The notes beneath the pieces were generated by a model, which did no database searches, was not told the origin of the DNA, and was given only the letters and a program-made list of their open reading frames with translations. Positions 31,926 through 39,767 of a stretch of DNA of 40,356 nt are shown piece by piece. The position numbers and the translations under genes are program-made. Every line of letters begins with the position of its first letter. The stretch's first letter is position 1. This DNA is from Promicromonospora citrea. GTDB lineage: Bacteria > Actinomycetota > Actinomycetes > Actinomycetales > Cellulomonadaceae. Location: the NCBI RefSeq assembly GCF_013004695.1, contig NZ_JABEMG010000029.1, positions 1-40,356 on the forward strand. The letters run 5' to 3'.

Positions 31926-32306
31926 TCAGCCAGGCGGGACCGGGACCGCCGTCGCGTACTCCTCGATCCGGGCGATCAGACCGTCCTCGAACCCGAAGTA
32001 CACGGCCGCGTTCACGTCGAAGCGGCCGCCGTCCGCGGTCACGACGTGCACGACGTGCTGCTGGAGGAGCTCGTCCGCCGTTCCGGTCCGACGGCCGAGC
32101 TGTCGGCCGATCTCGTACTCCATCGACGCGATGGAGCCGATCTGCGCCTGCATGCCCGCGATGTTCTCGTCGATCCCGCTGTCGCCCGTGCCGTCGCTGT
32201 GCCAGACGGTGGCGTCGGCGGTGCACAGCGCACGCGCCTCGGCCCACTCGCGGTCGGCCAGGTGCCGCAGGTAGGTGGCGGCGGTCTCGGCAGGTGTTCG
32301 TCCCAT
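31926..32306 (-). CDS. SnoaL/NTF2-like protein
   Basis: 126 residues forming one NTF2-like alpha+beta barrel. The opening helix TPAETAATYLRHLADREWAEARALC and the strands HVVHVVTADGGRFDVNAAVYFGFEDGLIARIEEY are typical of SnoaL_2-type proteins, which include isomerases, hydrolases and binding proteins. Function cannot be named. Third gene of an operon with an MFS pump and a DUF1684 protein. AGAGGA lies upstream of ATG 32306. Confidence 0.8.
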   Translation of the reverse strand: MGRTPAETAATYLRHLADREWAEARALCTADATVWHSDGTGDSGIDENIAGMQAQIGSIASMEYEIGRQLGRRTGTADELLQQHVVHVVTADGGRFDVNAAVYFGFEDGLIARIEEYATAVPVPPG

Positions 32307-32344
32307 GAGGTGGTCCTCTCGTCGGTCGGTCGAGTCGGTCGGGG

Positions 32345-33163
32345 TCAGGAGGCCGGGCCGGGGGCGTACACGAGCCGACGCTCCCCCGCCTCGACCCGGA
32401 ACGGCAGGTGGTTGCCGGCCGGCGCCAGCGGGCAGGTGAAGACCCGGGGCGCGACGTGGTGGTGGGACAGCGTCACGCGGTTGAGGTCGACGGTGACGGC
32501 GGTGCCGGGCGGGGCGAGGGGCAGGGTCAGCCACCGGCCGATCTCGGGCGTGTCCGTACCGCTCGTCTCGTCGGTGAAGATCACCAGCCCCTGCCCGGGG
32601 ATCTCCTCGACGACCGTGAGCACGTGCTCGACGCCGTCGACGGTGAAGGCCAGGTCCACGGGCGCGGGCATCCGGTCCGTGCTGCGCGGCACGGTCAGGC
32701 GCTCCACCTCGACCCGGCGCCCGTCGGGCACGGGGCGCAGCTCGCCCCGGAGCACCCAGGCCGGGGCGTGGTCGTAGGCGTCGATCCCGACCAGGCGGGA
32801 GCGCTCGAGTGCCCCCTCGTCGAGCACCACGACGCCGTAGCTGCCCGCGCCGCCGCCCACCATCCCGGTCCGGCCCCCGGGCAGCGTGAACGACTGCCCG
32901 GTCGGCACCTCGGCCCGCCCAGCGACGAGGGCACCGTCGACGAGGACGCCGTCGCCGGGCTCCGCGGACACGATCAACGCGCCCGAACCGTCGGTGGACC
33001 AGCGTCCGGGGACGCCGTCGATGACGTGGTCGCCGGGTCCGCTGACCACGGCGCGGGCGACCACCGAGGCCTTCCCGCCGGGTCCGGCGAGCTCCGCCCA
33101 CCGCTGTGCTCGCCACGCGTCGTACCCGGCCTGGTCCTGAGCTCTCGCTGCCGTGCTCGTCAT
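32345..33163 (-). CDS. DUF1684 family protein
   Basis: 272 residues. Ends with the DUF1684 signature FTCPLAPAGNHLPFRVEAGERRL, preceded by a beta-rich body (WVLRGELRPVP, VVEEIPGQGLVIFTDETSG and LTLPLAPPGTAVTVDLNR). DUF1684 proteins are widespread and uncharacterised; the conserved Cys-Pro and Glu-Lys/Arg near the end may be functional. AAGGAG lies before ATG 33163, whose ATGA overlaps the MFS stop, so the two are translated together. Confidence 0.85.
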   Translation of the reverse strand: MTSTAARAQDQAGYDAWRAQRWAELAGPGGKASVVARAVVSGPGDHVIDGVPGRWSTDGSGALIVSAEPGDGVLVDGALVAGRAEVPTGQSFTLPGGRTGMVGGGAGSYGVVVLDEGALERSRLVGIDAYDHAPAWVLRGELRPVPDGRRVEVERLTVPRSTDRMPAPVDLAFTVDGVEHVLTVVEEIPGQGLVIFTDETSGTDTPEIGRWLTLPLAPPGTAVTVDLNRVTLSHHHVAPRVFTCPLAPAGNHLPFRVEAGERRLVYAPGPAS

Positions 33164-34764
33164 GCTGCTCCTTCATCCGTGGTGCGGTCATTCGTGGTGC
33201 GGTCATCGGTGGTGCGGTCGGACGGCCGGACGGCCACCCGCGGGGCTGTGCGCAGGACGACGACGAGCAGCACGGCCGTGACCGCCGCGCCGACCCACAT
33301 CGACCGCTGCCAGCCGGAGACGAACGCCTCGGCCGCGGCGTCCATCAGGAGATCGCCCTGCGCCCCGGCGCCCTGGGCGGCGACGGCGGCGTTCGCCACG
33401 CCCTCCTCGGCCGCGCTCGCGAGGTCGCGGGGCAGCGCGTCGAGCGCGGGGCCGACCGCGGACCGGTAGCCGGCCGTCAGGAGCCCGCCCAGGAGCGCGA
33501 CGCCGAGCGCCGCCCCCAGCTCACGCGTCAGGTCGTTGATCGCGGAGGCCACGCCCTGCTGCTCCCTCGGCAGCGCCCCGGTCACGGCCTCGGTCGACGG
33601 CGTCATCGCGAGGCCGGAGCCGATCCCGAGCACGACGAGCCCGGGCACGAGGTCCAGGTACTCGCCCCCGACGTCGACCAGCGACGCCATGAGCACGAGG
33701 CCAGCGACGGCGAGCAGGAGGCCTGCCGCCATCGTGGCGCGGATGCCGAGCCGCGCGGAGACCCGCGGGGCGAGCCCGGACGCCGCCGTCATGAGCAGCG
33801 CCAGCGGCATGAGCCCCGCGGTGGCGGCCAGTGCGCTCCAGCCGAGAACCACCTGGAGGTACGGGTACAGCATCAGCGCGAGGCCTGCCTGCACGCCGAA
33901 CAGCACGAGCAGCAGCAACGACCCGCTGGACAGGCCACGGGTCGCGAACCAGCGCACGTCCAGGAGCGGCGCGGCGGCGCGCAGCTCACGCAGCAGGAAG
34001 CCGCCCGCCGCGACGACGGCGACGGCGAGCACGCCGAGGACGACCGGGCTGCCCCAGCCCAGCGCGGGCGCCTCGTGCAGCGCGTACGTCAGCGCGACGA
34101 CCGCGACGACGGACGTCACCGCGCCGACGACGTCGTACCTCCCGGTCACGGCCTGCCGAGAGCTCGGCACGACCACCAGGGCCAGGACGACGGCGCCGAC
34201 CGCGAGCGCCACCGGCAGCGCGAACAGCCAGCGCCAGGTGGCGACGTCGACGAGGAGGGCCGAGAGGAACATGCCGAGCAGCCCTCCACCGCCGGCGACC
34301 GCGGTCCAGACGCCGATCGCGGTCGAGCGCGCCTGGCCGGGGAACGACGAGGTGATGACGGAGAGCGTGACGGGCATGATCATCGCCGCGCCGACGCCGC
34401 TGAGCAGCCGCGCCGCGAGCATGAGCTCCGCGGTCGGCGCGAGGGCTCCGAGCACGTTCGCGCCGCCGAAGGCGACGAGGCCCGCGACGAGGACGGGCTT
34501 GCGGCCCCACCGGTCTCCGGCGGCGCCCAGCGGCAGGAGCAGTGCGGCGAGCGTGAGGGTGTAGGTGTTGATGATCCAGAGCACCTCGCTCTGCCCGACG
34601 TCGAACGTGGCGGCAAGGTCGGGCTGCGCGACGTTGAGCCCGGAGACCGACGCGACGACGGCCATGAGGGCGAGGCAGACGGCGAGCAGGACGGCGCGGC
34701 GGCGGCGCGGGTCGTGGAGGACCGGCGTCGCGTCGGCGGCGTCGGTCCGGGTGGGGACGGTCAC
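33160..34764 (-). CDS. DHA2-family MFS transporter (14 TM)
   Basis: 534 residues. The first helix has SVSGLNVAQPDLAATF, motif A is GAAGDRWGRKPVLVAG, and motif C is replaced by AVAGGGGLLGMFLSALLVD. The C-terminus ends with a charged tail DRTTDDRTTNDRTTDEG produced by a 15-base tandem repeat. Belongs to the SmvA/QacA-like drug:H+ antiporters. GTG 34764 with GAGAGGA upstream is preferred to a longer frame. First gene of the MFS-DUF1684-NTF2 operon, divergent from the XRE-cupin regulator, which probably controls it. Confidence 0.88.
   Translation of the reverse strand: MTVPTRTDAADATPVLHDPRRRRAVLLAVCLALMAVVASVSGLNVAQPDLAATFDVGQSEVLWIINTYTLTLAALLLPLGAAGDRWGRKPVLVAGLVAFGGANVLGALAPTAELMLAARLLSGVGAAMIMPVTLSVITSSFPGQARSTAIGVWTAVAGGGGLLGMFLSALLVDVATWRWLFALPVALAVGAVVLALVVVPSSRQAVTGRYDVVGAVTSVVAVVALTYALHEAPALGWGSPVVLGVLAVAVVAAGGFLLRELRAAAPLLDVRWFATRGLSSGSLLLLVLFGVQAGLALMLYPYLQVVLGWSALAATAGLMPLALLMTAASGLAPRVSARLGIRATMAAGLLLAVAGLVLMASLVDVGGEYLDLVPGLVVLGIGSGLAMTPSTEAVTGALPREQQGVASAINDLTRELGAALGVALLGGLLTAGYRSAVGPALDALPRDLASAAEEGVANAAVAAQGAGAQGDLLMDAAAEAFVSGWQRSMWVGAAVTAVLLVVVLRTAPRVAVRPSDRTTDDRTTNDRTTDEGAA
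33178..33222. repeat. Three 15-bp tandem repeats at the MFS 3' end
   Basis: Units CGTGGTGCGGTCATT, CGTGGTGCGGTCATC and GGTGGTGCGGTCGGA encode the repeated pentapeptide DRTTD/DRTTN on the minus strand. Being a multiple of three, copy-number change by slippage only lengthens or shortens the cytoplasmic tail. Confidence 0.85.
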
Positions 34765-34828
34765 GGGGTGTTCCTCTCGGGCGGTGCTCTGCGCTGTGCG
34801 CACCACCCTCGAACCGCCGCCCGGCGTT

Positions 34829-34844
34829 GGCAAACATCCTTGCC
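34829..34844. promoter_or_regulatory. Possible operator before the XRE-cupin gene
   Basis: GGCAA-ACATCC-TTGCC, 5-base arms, in the less GC-rich 98-base gap between the divergent MFS and regulator genes. Short, so only a candidate. Confidence 0.35.
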
Positions 34845-34862
34845 GAATGGAAAACTGTCCTG

Positions 34863-35453
34863 ATGGACCCGATGACCGCATCGACGCTCGACGCCGTCGG
34901 CGGCCGGCTCAAGCAGCTCCGTCTCCGGCGTGACGTCACCCTCACGGACCTCGCGCACGACACCGGGATCTCCGTCAGCACCCTCTCGCGCCTCGAGGCG
35001 GGCCTGCGCCGCCCGACGCTGGAGCAGCTGCTCCCCCTGGCGCGCTACCACGGAGTCACCATCGACTCGCTCGTCGATGCGCCGCGCACGTCCAACCCGC
35101 GCCTCGACCTCCGCCCGCTGACCTGCGACGACGGGTCGGTCGTCATCCCCCTCACCCGCAGGCCGGGCGGCATCCAGGCCTACAAGTTCGTGCTGCCGGC
35201 CGCGAGCCAGGACGAGGAACCCCGGCTGCACAGCCACGAGGGCCACGACTGGGCGTACGTGCTGAACGGCACGCTCCGCCTCGTGCTCGGCGAGCACGAC
35301 CTGCGCCTCGCGCCCGGGGAGGCGGTCGAGTTCGACACCCGGACGCCGCACTGGTTCGGCGCCACGCCGGACGGCCCGGTGGAGTACCTGAGCCTGGTCG
35401 GCCGGCAGGGGCAGCGTGCCCACGTGCGGGCGACGACACGGCACCAGCAGTGA
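34863..35453 (+). CDS. XRE-family regulator with C-terminal cupin
   Basis: 196 residues. N-terminal helix-turn-helix (about 12-66: LKQLRLRRDVTLTDLAHDTG to RRPTLEQLLPLARYHG) and a C-terminal cupin (about 105-185) with metal-site histidines in LHSHEGHDWAYVLNG and FDTRTPHWFG. This HTH_3 plus cupin_2 design is used by regulators that sense small acids, amines or drugs. Divergent from the MFS operon. ATG 34863 is favoured; ATG 34872 is an alternative and the TTG at 34827 lies within the putative operator. Confidence 0.88.
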   Translation: MDPMTASTLDAVGGRLKQLRLRRDVTLTDLAHDTGISVSTLSRLEAGLRRPTLEQLLPLARYHGVTIDSLVDAPRTSNPRLDLRPLTCDDGSVVIPLTRRPGGIQAYKFVLPAASQDEEPRLHSHEGHDWAYVLNGTLRLVLGEHDLRLAPGEAVEFDTRTPHWFGATPDGPVEYLSLVGRQGQRAHVRATTRHQQ

Positions 35454-35477
35454 GTGTCGCCGCCCGCTCCGCGTGCC

Positions 35478-37157
35478 TCAGCCTGCTCGGCAGGACACGT
35501 CTCGCTTCGGCAGGGTGCCCTGCACGAGGAACGTGGTGGTGACCTCCAGGGCGCAGGCGTTGTCGTGCAGCACGTACGCGCCGTGCCCGCTGTTGTCGAC
35601 GGTCACTAGGCGCGACCGGTCCCCGAACGCCTCCCGGGCGAGCCGGCCACCGCGGAGCGGCGTCGCCGGGTCCCTCTCGTTCTGCACGATCAGGATGTTC
35701 CGCTTGCCCTCCCGCGAGATCTCGGCCTGCTCGACCGGTTCGTACGGCCAGGAGGCGCACGGGGTGATGTTGGCGCCCGCAGCCCCGAACATCGGGTAGG
35801 CGGCGCGGTCGGCGGCCACGGTGTCCTTGTAGTGCTGGACGTCCTCGGCCCAGTCGGAGTCGTTGCAGCTCACCGCGAGGAACACCGTCAGGGCGTTGTC
35901 GAACGCCCAGGGCTCGTCGGTGTCGTCCGCGAGGTCGGCGCTCCCCGCCGCGGCACCGGCCGCGCCGTCCATGACGGTGCGGGCCGGCACGTCCGGTCCG
36001 AGCCGGCCGGCGACCGCCGCTCCGTCGTCCTCCAGCACCGCCTCCCAGAGCTCGGCGATCCTGGGGTACTGCCCGGGGCTGTACAGGTACCCGAAGGTCC
36101 CCATCCGGAAGATGACGCCGTCCACCCCGGCCAGCGGACGCTCGTCGAGGCGCTCCGCCAGCTCGAAGAACGTGGCCCGCACCCGGGCCGGCGTGCGGCC
36201 CAGGCCGTAGCTGCCGTGGCGCTCGGCCGCCCACCGCGCGAAGTCCGGGAACGTCTCCTCCATCCCCGGACCGAACAGCCGGATGACGTCCTGGCTCAGG
36301 TGCGTGTCACCGATGTTGCTGTCCAGCACGACGCGGTCGGCCCGCTCGGGGAACATCGCGTCGTAGGTGGCACCCAGCCCGCTGCCGTAGGAGTAGCCCA
36401 GATAGCTGGCCTTCTCCTCACCCAGCGCGGCCCGGACCTGGTCCAGGTCGCGCGCGATGTTGGGGGTGTTCAGCTGGCGCAGCAGGTCGGCGTCGGGCGA
36501 GGACGCGCACGTCCGGGCCACGCCTTCGACGATCTCCGCCTGCGCGTCGACGGCGGCCTCGTCCACCGCGAAGGGCGGGAGGTTGCCGAAGTGGGGCGTG
36601 TCCGCGGTGAACCCGCAGTGCGCCGCGGTCGAGTGCCCGATGCCGCGGGTGTCCATCGCGATGAGGTCGTAGGCGTCGCGCACGCTCTTGGGCAGGCCCT
36701 TGGACGCCAGCAGGGTGGACAACGTGAGCCCGGAACCGGAAGGACCGCCCGGGTTCAGCAGCAGGATGCCCCGCCGCCGCTCCGGATCGGTGCTGGCCAT
36801 CCGGGAGATCATGAGGTCGATCTGCTCGCCGTCGGGACGGGCGTAGTCCAGGGGCACCTGCACGGTCGCGCAGTCGAGCTCGTACGGGAGCGCCTCCACG
36901 ACGACGTCGGCCGGGCACTCACCCCACTCCGCCGGCGCGGGCACCGGCGCCTGGGCGGTCGCCGGCCGGTCATCGGCCACAGCGGGCAGGCCGGCGCCGG
37001 CACTCACCGAGGCAGCGAGACCCACCGCCAGGGCCACGGCGATCCCGCGGCGCGGACCGCCCCGCGCCGACCGCCGTCGGGCGCCTCGGACGTGCGGTGG
37101 GGCCGTGGCAGGCTCGCCGCCGTCCTCGGTAGGGGGCAGCTTCGTGCGCTCCGACAT
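35478..37157 (-). CDS. Secreted tripeptidyl aminopeptidase-like alpha/beta hydrolase
   Basis: 559 residues. A long Arg-rich n-region (GARRRSARGGPRRG) precedes a hydrophobic core AVALAVGLAASVSAGAGLPAVA, indicating export. The alpha/beta hydrolase core has LNPGGPSGSG (oxyanion), nucleophile Ser256 in GYSYGSG, Asp496 in NERDPATP and His525 in NSGHGAY, with the TAP-like C-terminal domain. This matches Streptomyces SlpD/SlpE/Tap-type exopeptidases (family S33). It would trim peptides outside the cell, complementing the subtilisin at 10895. ATG 37157 follows GGAGGAC; a GTG at 37169 lies inside that site's leader and is less likely. Confidence 0.9.
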   Translation of the reverse strand: MSERTKLPPTEDGGEPATAPPHVRGARRRSARGGPRRGIAVALAVGLAASVSAGAGLPAVADDRPATAQAPVPAPAEWGECPADVVVEALPYELDCATVQVPLDYARPDGEQIDLMISRMASTDPERRRGILLLNPGGPSGSGLTLSTLLASKGLPKSVRDAYDLIAMDTRGIGHSTAAHCGFTADTPHFGNLPPFAVDEAAVDAQAEIVEGVARTCASSPDADLLRQLNTPNIARDLDQVRAALGEEKASYLGYSYGSGLGATYDAMFPERADRVVLDSNIGDTHLSQDVIRLFGPGMEETFPDFARWAAERHGSYGLGRTPARVRATFFELAERLDERPLAGVDGVIFRMGTFGYLYSPGQYPRIAELWEAVLEDDGAAVAGRLGPDVPARTVMDGAAGAAAGSADLADDTDEPWAFDNALTVFLAVSCNDSDWAEDVQHYKDTVAADRAAYPMFGAAGANITPCASWPYEPVEQAEISREGKRNILIVQNERDPATPLRGGRLAREAFGDRSRLVTVDNSGHGAYVLHDNACALEVTTTFLVQGTLPKRDVSCRAG

Positions 37158-37217
37158 CGTGTCCTCCACGGTTTCCTGGTTGCGGGCGCAGGCAGGACGG
37201 CGTGCTGACCTGCCCGC

Positions 37218-37234
37218 GACTGGTCCGACCAGTC
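37218..37234. promoter_or_regulatory. 17-bp palindrome upstream of the secreted peptidase
   Basis: GACTGGTC-C-GACCAGTC, 8-base arms around one base, 61 bases before ATG 37157. A second small hairpin (GGTAC/GTACC) lies around 37249-37266. Probably a repressor site; the regulator is unknown. Confidence 0.55.
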
Positions 37235-37306
37235 TTCGTGGCAGCCCGGTACGTCTCCCAGTACCGAGGCGTCACGAGCACCCGGGAGGTTCGTCGTGCC
37301 GACCGG

Positions 37307-37318
37307 TGACATGTGTCA
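37307..37318. promoter_or_regulatory. Second copy of the TGACATGTGTCA core
   Basis: TGACATGTGTCA, identical to the core of the 24-base operator at 2265-2288 in front of the DesK/DesR-type operon. It lies 150 bases upstream of the secreted peptidase gene and 80 bases past the end of the next gene upstream. Flanking arms are not conserved. Confidence 0.5.
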
Positions 37319-37397
37319 TGCCCGACCGCGCAGCGGGGCTCGAGCCGCCGGCCGGCGGGTGAAGTCTCGGCGTCGAACGCGTCGTCGCGACGAGCAG

Positions 37398-37874
37398 CTA
37401 GACCGTCGCACCCTCGCGCTCGTCGACCTCGATGTCGGCGACCTCCAGCTCCTCGTCGAGCTGCACGAGGATCCGTGAGTCCGGGAACTGACGCGGCGCG
37501 TCGAAGGCGAGCCGCACGGCGTCCGCGGACACGACCACCGACGTCACCTCCAGGTCGTCCCGCAGGTCGGCCTGCTCGATCACCGGCTCGTCGTCGCCGA
37601 CGGCACCCTCGATCTCCAGCGCGATCTCGTCGAGCACCGCACGCCAGCGGACCTCACCCACGGTCAGGATGCGGGACGTCGTCTCGAGCAGCGCGTCCTC
37701 GTCGACGTCGGGGCCGTTGTCCTCGAGCTCGGGGTCCACGGTAACCGTGACCGCGGCTCCCGCCGCGTCGATCGTGGCCCGGCCGGTGACCAGGCCGTTC
37801 TCGGCGACGGGTTCGTCGAGCAGCCCGCCGTCGACGATGCGGGACAGGAGGGCGTCGGGTGCAGGCAGCGTCAC
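37398..37874 (-). CDS. Small acidic hypothetical protein
   Basis: 158 residues, strongly acidic, no membrane segments. Beta-rich with ATIDAAGAAVTVTVDPELEDNG, then VRWRAVLDEIALEIEGAVGDD and RDDLEVTSVVVSADAVRLAFDAP. It ends in an acidic strand ELEVADIEVDERE. It resembles DUF2004/DUF6985-type cytosolic proteins in length and pattern, but I am not sure of the family. GTG 37874 has TAAACT 7 bases upstream. Confidence 0.65.
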   Translation of the reverse strand: MTLPAPDALLSRIVDGGLLDEPVAENGLVTGRATIDAAGAAVTVTVDPELEDNGPDVDEDALLETTSRILTVGEVRWRAVLDEIALEIEGAVGDDEPVIEQADLRDDLEVTSVVVSADAVRLAFDAPRQFPDSRILVQLDEELEVADIEVDEREGATV

Positions 37875-37881
37875 GCCGCAC

Positions 37882-37887
37882 AGTTTA
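37882..37887 (-). promoter_or_regulatory. Leaderless -10 box TAAACT
   Basis: On the minus strand TAAACT precedes GTG 37874 by 7 bases. A separate small palindrome GTCAGGG-A-CCCTGAC lies at 37918-37932 between the two divergent genes and may be a regulator site. Confidence 0.55.
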
Positions 37888-38028
37888 TTCGTGCCTCGAC
37901 GTCGCCTGTGCACCGGCGTCAGGGACCCTGACATTCGGAGACAGCGGGTGAAAACGTGCGCTAGCGTGCGCCGTTGTCTGCGAAAGCCCTGACCAGGGGC
38001 GAGAAGCACTGATCAAAGGAGACCCTTC

Positions 38029-38460
38029 GTGCGCCTGACTCGACCGATCGCCGCACTCCTGGCGGCCGTCTGCTCCACCGTCCTGTTCGCCTCCCCCGCG
38101 TCCGCTGCCGAGGGGATCTCCTCGAGCTGCTCCGGCACGGTCGTCGCGCAGGACACCCTGTGGCTGCCGGGCGGGAACCAGGTCGGCCGGGTGGAGCTGT
38201 GGTACTCGTCGGCCAACGGCGGCACCAACTGCGTCATCACCCACAGCTACCTCGGCAGCAGGACCGACGGGATCGGCGCCTACCTGTGGATCCAGGACGG
38301 GCGGAACATCGCGGACGCCTCGTCCTCCTACGACTCCTACGCGGGCGGGGCGTGGATCAGCAACGCGTCGGGCCTCTGCGTGAAGTACAAGGGTGAGGTC
38401 GTGCTCGACGGCACCGTCGCCACCGGCGGGCGCTGGGGCAGCTGGGGCAACTGCGGCTGA
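38029..38460 (+). CDS. Small secreted SapA-like protein
   Basis: 143 residues. Sec signal peptide (MRLTRPIAALLAAVCSTVLF, cleavage after ASA near 26) gives a mature protein of about 116 residues with four cysteines (CSGTVV, NCVITH, LCVKY and the last CG), probably two disulfides. VGRVELWYSSANGGTNCVIT and the WGSWGNCG ending resemble the spore-associated protein A group of actinobacteria, whose function is unknown. GTG 38029 has AAAGGAGA upstream. A TAGCGT element near 37971 may be its -10, leaving a leader of about 50 bases. Confidence 0.75.
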   Translation: MRLTRPIAALLAAVCSTVLFASPASAAEGISSSCSGTVVAQDTLWLPGGNQVGRVELWYSSANGGTNCVITHSYLGSRTDGIGAYLWIQDGRNIADASSSYDSYAGGAWISNASGLCVKYKGEVVLDGTVATGGRWGSWGNCG

Positions 38461-38483
38461 CGCACGTCGAGGCCGGCTTCCGA

Positions 38484-38533
38484 GGCCGAGGTCGCTTCGC
38501 TTCGCGGCACCGCAGGGCGAAGCGACCTCGGCC
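38484..38533. terminator. 17-bp perfect hairpin between convergent genes
   Basis: Arms GGCCGAGGTCGCTTCGC (38484-38500) and its complement (38517-38533) around a 16-base loop, between the stop of the secreted protein and the convergent MFS gene stop at 38565. Suited to terminate both. No T-tract, as common in this genome. Confidence 0.75.
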
Positions 38534-38564
38534 CCGGCAAGGGGCAACGAGGGGTCGGGCCCGC

Positions 38565-39767
38565 TCAGCCGCCGATCACCCGCCGCCGCCCCGCGAGCGC
38601 CCCCGCGACGATCTCCGGCGCCTTGAGCACCAGCAGCACGACGAGCGGGACGGTCCAGGTCGACGTCGCGTCGTGCAGCCCGCCCAGCAGCACCGGTCCG
38701 AGCGCGGCCAGCCCGTACCCGAGGGCCTGCGCCATGCCCGACAGCGCGGCGGCCTGGGCGTGGTCCACGGTGCGCAGGCCGGAGAACGACAGCGCGGTGA
38801 CGAACGACGCCGCGGTGCCGAGCCCGAGCAGCACGATCCACAGCGGCCACCACCCGGGCGCGAGCAGCTCACCGACGACGGCGACCGCCGACATCCCGGA
38901 GAACAGCACGACGAGGCCGCTCTGCCCGCGGGCGCGGGTGCGGTCGATGACGCGCCCGGCGAGCAGCGACGCGGCGATGCCCATGACCTGCAGCAGCCCC
39001 TGGTGCGCACCGGCGGCGGCAGGTGTGAACCCTGCCTCGGCCTCCACCGAGGGCCACCACGTGACCACCGCGTAGAAGAAGGTGGACTGCAGGCCCATGT
39101 AGCACGCGACCTGCCAGCCGAGCGCGCTGCGCCAGGGTGAGCGGTGACTACCTCGCCAGGTGACTACCTCGGCGGGTCGGGGGGTCGTCACGGGGCGGGC
39201 GGTCCGCCATCGCCAGGTCATGACCGCGAGGGCGACGAGCGTCAGCCCGGCCCACACCCCGAACGCGACGCGCCACCCCTGCGGCTGCGTCCCGGCCAGG
39301 GGCACGGCGACGACGGCGGCCACCGCGGCGAACGCGGACTGGGTCGCCGAGTACGCCCCGGTGACCTGGCCGACGCGGTGGGGGAAGTCGCGCTTGACCA
39401 GGGCGGGCAGCGCGACGTTGAGGGTCGCGACGCCCGCGCCGACCAGCACGGTGCCGACCCACAGGGCGCCCGGCCCCGGCAGCGACCGGCCGACGATGCC
39501 CGCGGCGAGCGCCGTCAGTGCGAGCACGCTCGTGGCCTCGATGCCCCAGCGGGCCAGCAACCGCGGCGCGACGAGCGCGAACACGCCGAAGCACAGCAGC
39601 GGCAGCGACACCAGGAGCGAGACCTGGGTGGCGGTCAGGGCGAGGTCGGCGGCGACGTCGTCGGCCACGGGCCCGACGACGGTGACGGGCGCGCGCAGGT
39701 TGGCGGCGACGAGGAGGACGCCGACGAGCGCGAGCGCGCCCGGGACGGCGGTGCGGGGGCGGCTCAG
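38565..39767 (-). CDS. CynX/NimT-family MFS transporter with CTG start
   Basis: 400 residues with 12 membrane segments. The N-terminal helix ALALVGVLLVAANLRAPVTVVGPV carries the NLRAPVT-type motif of the CynX/NimT group, and ARWGIEATSVL follows. Nothing but CTG 39767 can start this helix: the only other codons upstream before the in-frame TGA are Gly, Gly, Ser and Ala, and the next GTG (39668) would remove the first helix. GGAGGG lies 6 bases before the CTG, and CTGA overlaps the pcaC stop as ATGA does elsewhere. The central loop encodes EVVTWRGSH from the dispersed repeat at 39145. It probably imports or exports an aromatic acid with the pca genes. Confidence 0.8.
   Translation of the reverse strand: MSRPRTAVPGALALVGVLLVAANLRAPVTVVGPVADDVAADLALTATQVSLLVSLPLLCFGVFALVAPRLLARWGIEATSVLALTALAAGIVGRSLPGPGALWVGTVLVGAGVATLNVALPALVKRDFPHRVGQVTGAYSATQSAFAAVAAVVAVPLAGTQPQGWRVAFGVWAGLTLVALAVMTWRWRTARPVTTPRPAEVVTWRGSHRSPWRSALGWQVACYMGLQSTFFYAVVTWWPSVEAEAGFTPAAAGAHQGLLQVMGIAASLLAGRVIDRTRARGQSGLVVLFSGMSAVAVVGELLAPGWWPLWIVLLGLGTAASFVTALSFSGLRTVDHAQAAALSGMAQALGYGLAALGPVLLGGLHDATSTWTVPLVVLLVLKAPEIVAGALAGRRRVIGG
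39145..39176 (+). repeat. Two tandem 16-bp units inside an MFS gene
   Basis: TGACTACCTCGCCAGG followed directly by TGACTACCTCGGCGGG, the same 16-base unit as at 7340 and 1582. Here it lies within the coding sequence of the MFS gene, in the cytoplasmic loop between helices 6 and 7, and is read in frame on the minus strand. Confidence 0.9.
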
